A program made the position numbers and the translations under genes. The notes under the pieces are model-generated. The model did not search any database, was not told where the DNA came from, and saw nothing but the letters and a program-made list of their open reading frames with translations. DNA of 64,000 bases from Sweltsa coloradensis (lineage: Eukaryota > Arthropoda > Insecta > Plecoptera > Chloroperlidae). Location: contig JAMZAV010003262.1 of the NCBI GenBank assembly GCA_024449915.1, forward strand, positions 56,036-120,035, read 5' to 3'. Positions 12,359-22,952 of this stretch are shown one piece after another. Numbering within the stretch: the stretch's first letter is position 1; every line of letters starts with the position of its first letter.

Positions 12359-13058
12359 CTAGGGAAACGCCAACGTCGTTGTTAAACGAGTGAGTGAGTG
12401 AGTGAGCCAAGTGTTGAGTACCCGGGAACATCCCCTTTCCTCCCCTATACCTAAGGATCTAGCCCAGTATGAGGAATGATACCGGGTACACAACACATGG
12501 CTCACTCACTCGTTTAACAACGACTTAGGCGTTTCCCTAGTTATATTAATTGAGCATTTGAATTGCGAATCGTATTCAAAACGTATTAGCGTGAAACATT
12601 AACAAATTTCCAAGATAAAACAAAATCACCTAAGTTTTATTTCCCATTTAACACCCCTCCAAAATAAAATGTGGGTGTAAAAATATAAAAAAAGTTCGAG
12701 CTAGCGGGTATCGAACCCCAACCCTCCGTGCGGTAGACTAAATGCTTACCAATAGGCCATGCAAGCCACGTAGAAGTGGTCCCGATAGCTGCTACTAAAC
12801 AAATGCTATTGATATTTTAAAAATCACATTTTTATTTATTGTAGGATTAAATCGCAATGGATCTACTTGATTTTGTTAGCAGTTCTCAATAATTTCGTAC
12901 CGGATGTCTGTTTAAAATTTCAGCCCAATCTGTTCAGCGGTTCGGCTGATTTACGACGTACAGACAGACAGACAGACAGATAGACAGACAGAATCACAGA
13001 ATGAGAACCGTTCGAGTTGAATGGAGACACTCGGTCGCTTCACTCCCTCGTTTAATTA
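12359..13058 (+). repeat. Array unit 4 (700 bp)
   Basis: Full A+B unit. It is marked by TTCTCAATAATTTCG, TTTACGACG and a CAGA tract interrupted by a TAGA (12979). Unit 7 shares the first two features and unit 9 shares the interrupted tract. Confidence 0.75.
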
Positions 13059-13738
13059 CTAGGGAAACGCCAAAGTCGTTGTTAAACGAGTGAGTGAGTG
13101 AGCCAAGTGTTGAGTACCCGGGAACATCCCCTTTCCTCCCCTATACCTAAGGATCTAGCCCAGTATGAGGAATGATACCGGGTACCAACACATGGCTCAC
13201 TCACTCGTTTAACAACGACTTTGGCGTTTCCCTAGATATTTAAATTGAACATTTGAAATGCGAATCGTGTTCAAAACGTATTAGCGTGAAACATTAACAA
13301 ATTTCCAAGATAAAACAAATTCACCTAAGTTTTATTTCCCATTTAACACCCCTCAAAAATAATATGTGGGTGTAAAAATATAAAAAAAAGTTCGAGCTAA
13401 CGGGTATCGAACCTCAACCCTCCCGTGTGGTAGGCTAAATGCTTACCAATAGGCCATGCAAGCCACGTAGATGTGGTCCCGATAGCTGCTACTAAACAAA
13501 TGCTATCGATATTTTAAAAATCACATTTTTATTTACTGTAGGATTAAATCCAATGCATCTAGCTGATTTTGTTAGCAGTTCTCAGTAAACTCATACTGGA
13601 TGTCTGTTTAAAATTTCAGCCCAATCTGTTCAGCGGTTCGGCTGATTTTCGACGTACAGACAGACAGACAGACAGAATCACAATGAGAGCCGTTCGAGTT
13701 GAATGGAGACACTCGGTCGCTCCGCTCCCTCGTTTAAA
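13059..13738 (+). repeat. Array unit 5 (680 bp)
   Basis: Full A+B unit. Diagnostic changes are a loss in the inverted arm (GGGTACCAACAC), AAACAAATTCACC and CCTCCCGTGTGG in the tRNA-like block. Unit 9 shares these in its 5' half. Confidence 0.75.
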
Positions 13739-14345
13739 CTAGGGAAACGCCAAAGTCGTTGTTAAACGAGTGAGTTAGCCAAGTGTTTTGACTTCTCAAA
13801 CCGGACCGTCTGGTCACCCTTACAGGAACTCACTCTGCTTGCCACAATAATTATTTAAATTGAACATTCAAAATGCGAATCGTACTCAAAACGTATTAGC
13901 GTGAAACATTAATAAATTTCCAAGATAAAACAAAATCACCTAATTTTTATTTCCCATTTAACACCCCTCAAAAATAATATGTGGGTGTAAAAATATAAAA
14001 AAGTTATAACTGACGGGTATCAAACCCCATCCATCCGTGCGGTAGGCTAAATGGTTACCACTAGGCCATGCAAGCCACGTCAACCTCGTCCCGCTAACTG
14101 CTACGAAACAAATGCCATTGATATTATTAAAAATCACATTTTTATTTATTGTAGGCTTAAATCGCAATGGATCAAGATGATTTTGTTAACAGTTCTTAGT
14201 AAACTCGTTCCGGATGTCTGTTTAAAATTTCAGCGCAATCTGTTCAGCGGTTCGGCTGATTTTCGACGTACAGACAGACAGAATCACAGAATGAGAGCCG
14301 TTTGAGTTGAATGGAGACACTCAGTCGCTCCGCTCCCTCGTTTAA
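13739..14345 (+). repeat. Array unit 6 (607 bp, short type)
   Basis: Near copy of unit 1, including the non-palindromic 5' part and the long-frame artefacts on both strands. Its position three kilobases from unit 1 points to duplication of a multi-unit block. Confidence 0.75.
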
Positions 14346-14939
14346 CTAGGGAAACGCCAAAGTCGTTGTTAAACGAGTGAGTGAGTGAGCCAAGTGTTGA
14401 GTACCCGGGAACATCCCCTTTCCTCCCCTATACCTTAGGATCTAGCCCATGAGGAATGATACCGGGTACTCAACACATGGCTCACTCACTCGTTTAACAA
14501 CGACTTTGGCGCTTCCCTAGATATTTAAATTGAACATTTGAAATGCGAATCGTGTTCAAAACGTATTAGCGTGAAACATTAACAAATTTCCAAGATAAAA
14601 CAAAATCATCTAAGTTTTATTTCCCATTTAACACCCCTCAAAAATAATATGTGGGTGTAAAAATATAAAAAAAGTTCGAGCTAACGGGAATCGAACCTCA
14701 ACCCTCCGTGTGGTAGGCTAAATGCTTACCAATAGGCCATGCAAGCCACGTAGAAGTGGTCCCGATAGCTGCTACTAAACAAATGCTATTGATATTTTAA
14801 AAATCACATTTTTATTTATTGTAGGATTAAATCGCAATGGATCTACTTGATTTTGTTAGCAGTTCTCAATAATTTCGTACCGGATGTCTGTTTAAAATTT
14901 CAGCCCAATCTGTTCAGCGGTTCGGCTGATTTACGACGT

Positions 14940-14980
<41 letters not shown>

Positions 14981-15046
14981 ATCACAGAATGAGAACCGTT
15001 CGAGTTGAATGGAGACACTCGGTCGCTCTACTCCCTCGTTTAATTA
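14346..15046 (+). repeat. Array unit 7 (701 bp)
   Basis: Full A+B unit most like unit 4, with a longer uninterrupted CAGA tract (14940-14979). Confidence 0.75.
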
Positions 15047-15727
15047 CTAGGGAAACGCCAAAGTCGTTGTTAAACGAGTGAGTGAGTGAGTGAGCCAAGT
15101 GTTGAGTACCCGGGAACATCCCCTTTCCTCCCCTATACCTAAGGATCTAGCCCAGTATGAGGAATGATACCGGGTACTCAACACATGGCTCACTCACTCG
15201 TTTAACAACGACTTTGGCGTTTCCCTAGATATTTAAATTGAACATTTGAAATGCGAATCGTGTTCAAAACGTATTAGCGTGAAACATTAACAAATTTCCG
15301 AAATAAAACAAAATCACTTAAGTTTTATTTCCCATTTAACACCCCTCAAAAATAATATGTGGGTGTAAAAATATAAAAAAAGTTCGAGCTAACGGGTATC
15401 GAACCTCAACCCTCCGTGTGGTAGGCTAAATGCTTACCAATAGGCCATGCAAGCCACGTAGATGTGGTCCCGATAGCTGCTACTAAACAAATGCTATCGA
15501 TATTTTAAAAATCACATTTTTATTTGTTGTAGGATTAAATCGCAATGGGTCTAGTTGATTTTGTTAGCAGTTCTCAATAATTTCGTACCGGATGTCTGTT
15601 TAAAATTTCAGCCCAATCTGTTCAGCGGTTCGGCTGATTTTCGACGTACAGACAGACAGACAGAATCACAGAATGAGAACCGTTCGAGTTGAATGGAGAC
15701 ACTCGGTCGCTCCGCTCCCTCGTTTAA
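15047..15727 (+). repeat. Array unit 8 (681 bp)
   Basis: Full A+B unit. It keeps the complete GGGTACTCAACAC arm, unlike units 5 and 9. Confidence 0.75.
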
Positions 15728-16421
15728 CTAGGGAAACGCCAAAGTCGTTGTTAAACGAGTGAGTGAGTGAGCCAAGTGTTGAGTACCCGGGAACATCCCC
15801 TTTCCTCCCCTATACCTAAGGATCTAGCCCAGTATGAGGAATGATACCGGATACCAACACATGGCTCACTCACTCGTTTAACAACGACTTTGGCGTTTCC
15901 CTAGATATTTAAATTGAACATTTGAAATGCGAATTGTGTTCAAAACGTATTAGCGTGAAACATTAACAAATTTCCAAGATAAAACAAATTCACCTAAGTT
16001 TTATTTCCCATTTAACACCCCTCAAAAATAATATGTGGGTGTAAAAATATAAAAAAAAGTTCGAGCTAACGGGTATCGAACCTCAACCCTCCCGTGTGGT
16101 AGGCTAAATGCTTACCAATAGGCCATGCAAGCCACGTAGATGTGGTCCCGATAGCTGCTACTAAACAAATGCTATCGATATTTTAAAAATCACATTTTTA
16201 TTTATTGTACGAATAAATCGCAATGGATCTAGTTGATTTTGTTAGCAGTTCTCAATAATTTCGTACCGGATGTCTGTTTAAAATTTCAGCCCAATCTGTT
16301 CAGCGGTTCGGCTGATTTTCGACGTACAGACAGACAGACAGACAGATAGACAGACAGAATCACAGAATGAGAACCGTTCGAGTTGAATGGAGACACTCGG
16401 TCGCTCCGCTCCCTCGTTTAA
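15728..16421 (+). repeat. Array unit 9 (694 bp, chimeric)
   Basis: The 5' half carries the diagnostic changes of unit 5 (ATACCAACAC, AAACAAATTCACC, CCTCCCGTGTGG). The 3' half carries those of unit 4 (TTCTCAATAATTTCG, CAGA tract interrupted by TAGA). It ends the array at CTCGTTTAA and is followed by TTAAAATGCGG. Confidence 0.75.
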
Positions 16422-16611
16422 TTAAAATGCGGTTAAATCTTACGTTGTGAAATTACTAAATGAATAAAATAAAATATTAAGCATATTAGAACAAACTAGA
16501 TGTCAAAATATGCTTCTACAGCCAAGATAATCTCCGAAAGCGAGTAAATTGATATATCGTTACGTGAATGGTTGATGGTGGCCATGAAGGCTGGTGACGT
16601 ATGAACCGTTT

Positions 16612-17662
16612 TTTTCCCGCCAAAATATGTAGGAAACTTTCACTCTTGTCTTTTAAATGAAAATATTCTCAAAATCAAGAAAATAAGATATTTCTGTGTA
16701 AATGAAGATGGCCTTAACCCAGTTAAACCACAAAATATTGTTATGCATATTCCCTATTCTGTATGAAATCAACATATCTAAATGGTTGACATACAGTTTC
16801 TAGTCAAGGTTGCATTTGGCTCAATGTTACGTTTCGTTTCGCGAAAATTAAACAAACTTCCTTTACTTTTTATATTTGATGGAAAACTTACTTCATGAGC
16901 GAATAAAAATGAAGATCCTTTTATAAGACACACAATGTTTTTAGCAACTAAACCTGCCGGTTAGGTTCGTATTATACAATAATAATTTAACGTGTTTAAA
17001 GGCCCGTTTCTAAGCTGGTGCGAAGTGCGAAACAATAAACTCTCAAAAAGCAATTAGCTCCCTTCATGAATTCCGATTCAGGAAGTAGGTAAATGTAATT
17101 GGAACACACCCCCAATAAAATACAAATTTTCACATTCTCCCCTTTGTAGATACGGACCCCCGTATAGAATTTGGACGGTTTTATTAAATTACACTCGTAA
17201 TTTGATAAACGTGTTAGCGCTAATGGAGATTTAATTTGCTTCCGCGTGTAGTCGAAATGTTGATAAAAGTTAAGCTGTTTTCTGCTGGAATTCTGGCCAA
17301 ACACGTTGTTTTACGTTATTCAATGCCGAAGTTAAATAATAATGTTGACGTTTCTGATATTCAAAGAAAATGATAGTGTGGGTAGTTTATTTTAAAAAAT
17401 CTCTCGTTTTCTACAGTTGAGTCTGTATTTATTTATGTTTTCATTGAACATGGATTTTAAGCCAGTGCCAAGCAATAAGACAACATGCCTAGTCACTACA
17501 CAATGCGCGTCAAAACAACATTGCCAAATTTACAATACATGGGTCATATATAAAGCATCAAATACAAATGCTAACACAGGTATGAAAACGTTACAAAGTA
17601 CAAAATCAATGAAAATAAATAAAATATATAAACGCACTTAATTGAAACCCAAGATGAATTAA
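16612..17662. other. No recognisable feature
   Basis: AT-rich DNA. The 102-codon minus-strand frame at 16996-17304 has no recognisable motif, and chance explains it. Nothing else is supported. Confidence 0.5.
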
Positions 17663-18372
17663 CTAGGAAACGATCAGTTGGACGCGTTGATAAGCGAGCA
17701 CGTGCTATAGCTAGACCCATATTACAATTTTTTTAAATTTTAAAATTTGCGACGTTTGCTGTCCACGGGACCATGTTTTAAATATTATTTATTATTGCCA
17801 AGGTATTTGGGTAAACCCGTGTGTAAACTTTTACTTTGTGGATCCACCGCCATCTAGAGGACCTTGACATCATTTCCTTGGGAAAACTAATTTAACTATT
17901 TGGTAACAAATAATACACTGCTTCCTCGATAGTATTTTGATTACTTCTAGGTGGCAGTGCATAGTGTCCAGGAACCTCGTGCGACTTTTCGTTGCCATGG
18001 TAACGTCACTTTTGTTAAAATGTAATATAAATCTACACTACTTATCGGATCAAAATAAAATTAAAATATTCGTGACCAGACGGACATTCTAAATGATTTG
18101 GTCACCTCAGATTTTGTCGCCGTTTAGTTTAAAAAAAAAGACTTTCGATTAGTTACTATAATGTAACTTTGTAACTTTTTGAACGATTTTGCCACAAAAC
18201 TAATGGCATTCAATCCAGAACAAAGCTTGCGGATGGTCCAAATTTCAACTCGATCCGAATCTCCGTTCGAACGTTATGACGAGACATACAAACAAACAAA
18301 AAAACAAAAAAACAAAACCAGTGACTGACACGTGAGTCAAATAAAATGGAAACGCTCGCTTCGCTCGCTTAA
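17663..18372 (+). mobile_element. Helitron-like non-autonomous element, family C
   Basis: Starts CTAGGAAACGATCAGTTGG and ends CTCGCTTCGCTCGCTTAA. TAAGCGAGC lies about 28 nt inside the 5' end and recurs inverted at the 3' end. The core at 18241-18290 (TTTCAACTCGATCCG, CCGTTCGAACG) aligns with the core of the other families, and a (CAAA)n tract follows. A second full copy lies inverted at 36369-37042. No coding capacity. Confidence 0.7.
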
Positions 18373-20208
18373 TAAATATATAGACAGTGCCTATAAAATA
18401 AAATAAAATAAAAATATTTAAAACTTTACTTATAAGCTATAACTTGTTAAATACAAAGCCTAGGTACAATCATATGTCAATTGTGTACTGGGATTACCAG
18501 CTGATTTTAGAAACTGATGTCTTTAAATAAGTGTATAAATAGCTCCACATATAATAAAGTATAGTTGGCAAATTACAATGGATTATTTGTGTATAATTTA
18601 AATCAATTTTAGTGTATATTTATTAACGATCGTTCGGAAACAATTTTTTTTTCGTAAAAAAACATTGTGCTAATGAATTGAACAAACACATAATACAAGT
18701 TTTATAAAGCAAATTTGTTATGAACAACATATTATTATCTTCCAGACCGAAAATTAAAACTGTGTCCGCGAACAATACGATGTCAAACTACACACATCTC
18801 GTGGAAGAATAAGTCGATGGAAATAATTCTAAATCCACCACTAAAACTTTTGAGGGAGTAAACAGTAAACACACGGTTAAAGCATACGCATAAACTTCAA
18901 TATTTTTATATTGTCATGGTCTCAACGAATGAAAAGCGCCTTTTAAAGATTGCCAGTAAAAATAATTTCCCACTCATTGTTTTAATGAATAAGGTTGAAC
19001 ACATTTTCAGACCAAACGGGAAGTTCAAGTGATAATATGTAATTCGTGTCATACAACTCTGCAACATGGACTGTGTGACCTCACTTACTTAACAATGCCG
19101 AAGAAAAGTACTTGTACTCGGTAATTCTGTTTACTTAACAATCTGAAGTTTATATTTCGTTTCGTTCGTTAGAACTCTAGCACACAAACCGTATTCTAAA
19201 ATGCGAGATGTATTCCTATTTTAGAAAATTAAAACTTGGAGTCGCTTCTTCAGCAAGTTATTTCTTCTAGACTAGAAAAACAGCGTACGAATGCTGGCTG
19301 GCGTGTTATTGATGTGGTGTGAATGCGCCTTCGGAGACGAGTAATCCAGAGAAAGCGCGACAAACTTGCGCATGGCTAAACAATACCCGTGCAGAACTCA
19401 GAGACAATGTCACATTGTTTTTCGAGTATTAATAATACGGAACTTAATGACTCTTCGCTCGAATGAACTTGATTTTATTGTGATTGACTACAATTCCGAC
19501 TCAGTTTATAACTGATAGCTAGGAATGTCTTTCTTGAGAAGTAAGCACGCATTTGGTGCACAAAGATTGGCGTGGTATAAACTGAAGGTGTTGATATTAT
19601 TTTAATGTAATTTAAATGCAAAAATTGATTTGAGTAAATTGTGGCATTGTAAGTAAACAATTTAGGATAATTTTATATATGGCATAAAGAATGAGTAGTC
19701 GCCCCTTTCTCCAGAAGGAACCGGCGTAGAAAAACAACGGTCGGCTTATACTTACGCACACGCGTGCATATATCATCGTCTTAAGCGTTTGTTTGTTCAC
19801 TCCCGGGGAAGACCATTTAACAAATCTTCTGTGACATTCTTTCACTGGCCTTGATCTTGCACGAACCAACTTTAACCTATTTTTCTAAGAGATGTTTTTC
19901 TTGCAAACTGAAACATTTTTTTTATCTTGAAACCTCCCTATTCTCATTTCTACAACAACAACCTTTTTCTCTAGCAATAAATTCCGCCAAATGCTTGCTT
20001 TTTCACTTTCTCTTTGCAATGATACCACTCTTAATTCACTATACGTTTACTGTTTACTTAACACACACAATGGTAAAATACTCAATCTTACTCATCCACT
20101 AGGGCACAGTAAGGTTTACGACATTTTTTTCGACGCCCTTGACAGCAGTACAAAATAATTCATAAAAACTTAGTTGTATGAAATGATTTAGTAGCAACTT
20201 TTACTCGT
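18373..20208. other. No recognisable feature
   Basis: Mostly AT-rich. A GC-richer patch at 19270-19400 (GCTGGCTGGCGTG, GCGCCTTCGGAGACG) might be an exon or old repeat but has no supported splice frame. Short frames at 19475-20102 look fortuitous. Confidence 0.4.
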
Positions 20209-20780
20209 ATGGGTTGTTGTGGGTTTGGGCTAGAGGCTAGAGTCCCGTCAATTTCACGTTTAAAACCCACTCTGGAAGCAATAAACCAGGAGCGCTGTTC
20301 GCATATCGACGCATATCAATTAGTTATCACTCCGCATGGCCCAAGTGAGACGGTCCAGGATAATTCTGACATCAGCCAAACGTGCTCAATATTTAAAAGG
20401 CGCCCGTTCACCGTAGGTAAATTACTTCCCTCGGCATGTGGTTCGAAGGCGCGGGAGCGACTCAAGATGAGTAGGAGTAGGAGTAGGAGTAGGAGTAGGA
20501 GTAGAGATGAGTTTACTTGCTCCGTGTAAAAGTTTCGACTAGATCGCACCCCTGAGACACATATCGTTGCGACGACATATGTCAGGCTTTCTAAGCATTC
20601 GAAACGCTATGGATGCATGGGGAGAGGCTTTCGCCCGTGAAATAGCGAAGCTCTTTTGTCGTTCAGTACACGTGGCCAGCCGGACACTGGATCTGGGGGG
20701 TGGATTGGAGAAGACAAGAAGAAGCAAACCAGGGTCTTTATAAGCATCAAATTTCAAAACAATATGATAACACAATTTTC
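20209..20780. other. GC-richer patch, unidentified
   Basis: Less AT-rich than its surroundings and open for 106 codons on the plus strand (20209-20529) and 77-78 on the minus strand. The plus-strand peptide ends in an RS string that simply translates the AGTAGG repeat. I recognise no protein or RNA; an old transposon or pseudogene fragment is possible. Confidence 0.3.
20471..20504. repeat. (GTAGGA)n microsatellite
   Basis: Five to six copies of GTAGGA. It explains the serine/arginine and leucine strings in overlapping short frames. Confidence 0.85.
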
Positions 20781-22769
20781 ACCAACAACATCATAAGTAG
20801 CATTAGTACTATACTGATGAACATGGTTGAACATATTATTCTCATTAATTTTGCTACGACTATATTTTGATATTATTATATTTCAAGTAGTATTAATACT
20901 GTGTTTTTACCATATAATTGTTGGTTATGTACATTCAGTAATTCTTCCTCAAATAATTACTCCAGATTCAGTCACGCATCATAGTCTAGGAAAGTATCGC
21001 ATTATTATGGTTATCATTTATTTGTTTTTTATTTGGTTATTTATTATTATAGTTCAACATTTTGATGGTACAATTTTATAAGCATTATATATCTATTATC
21101 TTTATGATTTAAAGTAAATTAAAAATTAATAAAACATAAATGGCCTCAACAAAGTGTTCATTAACTTTATTATTGCAATGTTTTGTTCGGTGAACACTGT
21201 TTAAGCCTTAAGCCCTTCTTTGTACTAGATGGCTATGAATACGATTTATATAAGGAAACACCTTCCCTCGAAATAGCGAGTCAACACAGAGTTTATAACA
21301 TATCTTATACTTATTCAATCGTGCTTTTCCAATTACCAACATTAGACAAAATAACCATAAAAGTCGAATCGGTTTTCTCAGGCCTTTTAAAAAGACAGAA
21401 GGGCACAAATGGCCTACTAACAGACGAAGCATGTGCCATTAAACTTGAGAGAAGTGTAGGTGTTTTATTTCTAAGAAAGTGTCGCCGCTTGTACAGTCAG
21501 CTTCGTATCTGGGTATATCGTTGCAGTTTTCAAGTATGGAACGAAAGTACTTCAATAATATTAATACATCACACCTGTTGAAACTGGACGTTTATGTCGC
21601 AAAAGTTATATTTATGATGAGTCCCACTTTATCAAAGATTTTCCACATTTACAACGTAGACTTTTCAAGTTTAGTTCATTTTGTTGTTGTTTGAATTTAA
21701 TATACCTTTATTATGACTTCCAGCTTTGCTTTCACTGAAAGTTGTCTTAAGTAACTTACAAGAGTAATTGTGAAGAGCTTCTACTTTAAATGAGATGAAG
21801 ATGTCAGCTGAGTTAAGAATAGTTAATCACATTATGCAAGAAAAGAGTCAGTTGAAACGAATATCTGAATTTCAACCCTTAATTAGTCAGGGTTTCCAGA
21901 CGCCAAGAGACGTAACTTTCTTAAAAACGTAACCTCATCTCGCAGGCTAAAGCTCAGTTTGGCTTTCCTGCTCGAAAGTAGACGTTGAAAATATGAAGTT
22001 GGTACAAGATTGCGTTATGTTCACCTACATTTCTTTATGGTTGAAGTTATGAAGGGGAATAACAATGTTCATAGATAATGTTTTCATAATATAACATAAA
22101 ATATACCATACAAGTTATCTTTAAACTGATGATGTTGTTTACATCCTAGGATGGGGTAAAATAAACCAAAGTAATGCATGGAGGACCTTAAAACAAATTA
22201 GTGAATTATTAACATAATATTTATGAAAATGGATAATTCAAAAACGCTTGAAGTAGTTGATGTTCAGTTTATAAACGATGCCTGCAATTATTTATGCTTA
22301 AATATTAATATTACATTCTCAACAAAGCACATTTTTTATTGGAATGAAGCGTGTGCACATTACTTTGAGCTAAGTACATGTGGGGCGGGGGAGGGGGGGG
22401 GGGGAGAGTTAGGAACATTTTCACTAGAATAAACTGATGTGCTATGTAAACGACATCGAATCTGAAATAATTTGCAAGTGGTCATTACATTTCTACTACT
22501 CGACTTAAACGATTTAGCCTAATGATCAAGCTACTGTGAAGACATAATTTCTAATACCAACACTCGCGATGAATACATTACTACTTTACAGACCAGGAGC
22601 ATTGCCCCTGGTCCCCAAGGGGGTGGGTGGGGGTCACCGGAGGGGACCCCCACCACAGGGATCCACCTACCCATAAGTAGACGTTTAAAAGTAAAAATAA
22701 AATGATTCTCCAGTGTGGAGTCAGCAGAGATCGAAACATAATATACGTTTCTATGTCTATCGTCTATAA
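20781..22769. other. No gene recognised; G-run and small hairpins
   Basis: A 132-codon plus-strand frame (21183-21581) is near the chance limit and shows no motif; I do not call it a gene. A G-rich run lies at 22382-22406. Two small perfect hairpins sit at 22590-22613 (GACCAGG arms) and 22626-22654 (GGTGGGGGTC arms), next to a GGGTGGGTGGGGG stretch that could form a G-quadruplex. Confidence 0.4.
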
Positions 22770-22945
22770 CTAAGAAAACGCCAAAGTGGTTGTTCGACGA
22801 GTGTGCGAGCCGTGTGTTGAGTACCCGGGAACATTCCCTTTCCTCCCCCTACACAAGGCTGGATCAAGACAGAATGGCAAATGTACCCGGGTACTCTACA
22901 CATGACTCGCTCACTCGTCTAACAACGACTCTGGCGTTTTCCTGG
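22770..22945. mobile_element. Stand-alone palindromic element A
   Basis: About 175 bp that folds back on itself: CTAAGAAAACGCCAAAG at the left and TCTGGCGTTTTCCTGG at the right, with GAGTACCCGGG and CCGGGTACTC nearer the centre. It corresponds to the 5' module of the array units without module B, which shows that A also exists alone. Confidence 0.65.
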
Positions 22946-22952
22946 TCATTAT

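Larger units (their letters stand above)
10295..16421 (+). mobile_element. Nine-unit head-to-tail array of a Helitron-like element (A/B family)
   Basis: Each unit begins CTAGGGAAACGCCAAAGTCG and ends GCTCCCTCGTTTAA. Junctions are seamless (TTTAA then CTAGGG) or carry a few extra bases (such as TTA) between the two. TTAAACGAG sits 23 nt inside the 5' end and is inverted at the 3' end. Seven units contain a ~180-bp palindromic 5' module (A) in which the start is repeated inverted (GGCGTTTCCCTAG). All contain a ~500-bp module B: an antisense tRNA-like block, a conserved core, a (CAGA)n tract, then the 3' end. Head-to-tail arrays with asymmetric termini are known for rolling-circle Helitron-like elements, so I infer that origin; unequal exchange could have expanded it later. 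No transposase is encoded. Confidence 0.75.
10128..16611. repeat. Inverted repeat arms bracketing the array
   Basis: The segment at 10128-10158 (core TACGTCACCAGCCTTCATG) reappears inverted at 16583-16611, with TTCCCGC- and TTTCCCGCC-like sequence further out on both sides. The arms lie 136 bp and about 160 bp outside the tandem array. The simplest reading is an older foldback or TIR element of a few hundred bp, into which the array inserted. Confidence 0.45.

Noticed and set aside
10512..14305. Similar 69-87 codon frames in units 1 and 6 (KFQRNLFSGSADFRRTDR)
   Set aside because: They are shared because the units are duplicates. The frame is broken in other units, and the peptide is a reading of the conserved non-coding core.
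10295..16421. CRISPR-like or bacterial repeat array
   Set aside because: The units are hundreds of bases long, diverged and eukaryotic in style, with no short repeat-spacer rhythm or cas-like genes.
17663..18372. Classical MITE with terminal inverted repeats
   Set aside because: The inverted motif is at the 3' end but about 28 nt inside the 5' end, and no target duplication is seen. A Helitron-like structure fits better, although I could not find a clear 3' hairpin by eye.
20209..20780. rRNA fragment
   Set aside because: A few phrases looked rRNA-like, but no conserved 18S, 28S or 5.8S block could be recognised.
21183..21581. 132-codon plus-strand open frame
   Set aside because: It starts at a TTG, shows no motif and is near the length expected by chance in AT-rich DNA; no splice or poly(A) context.
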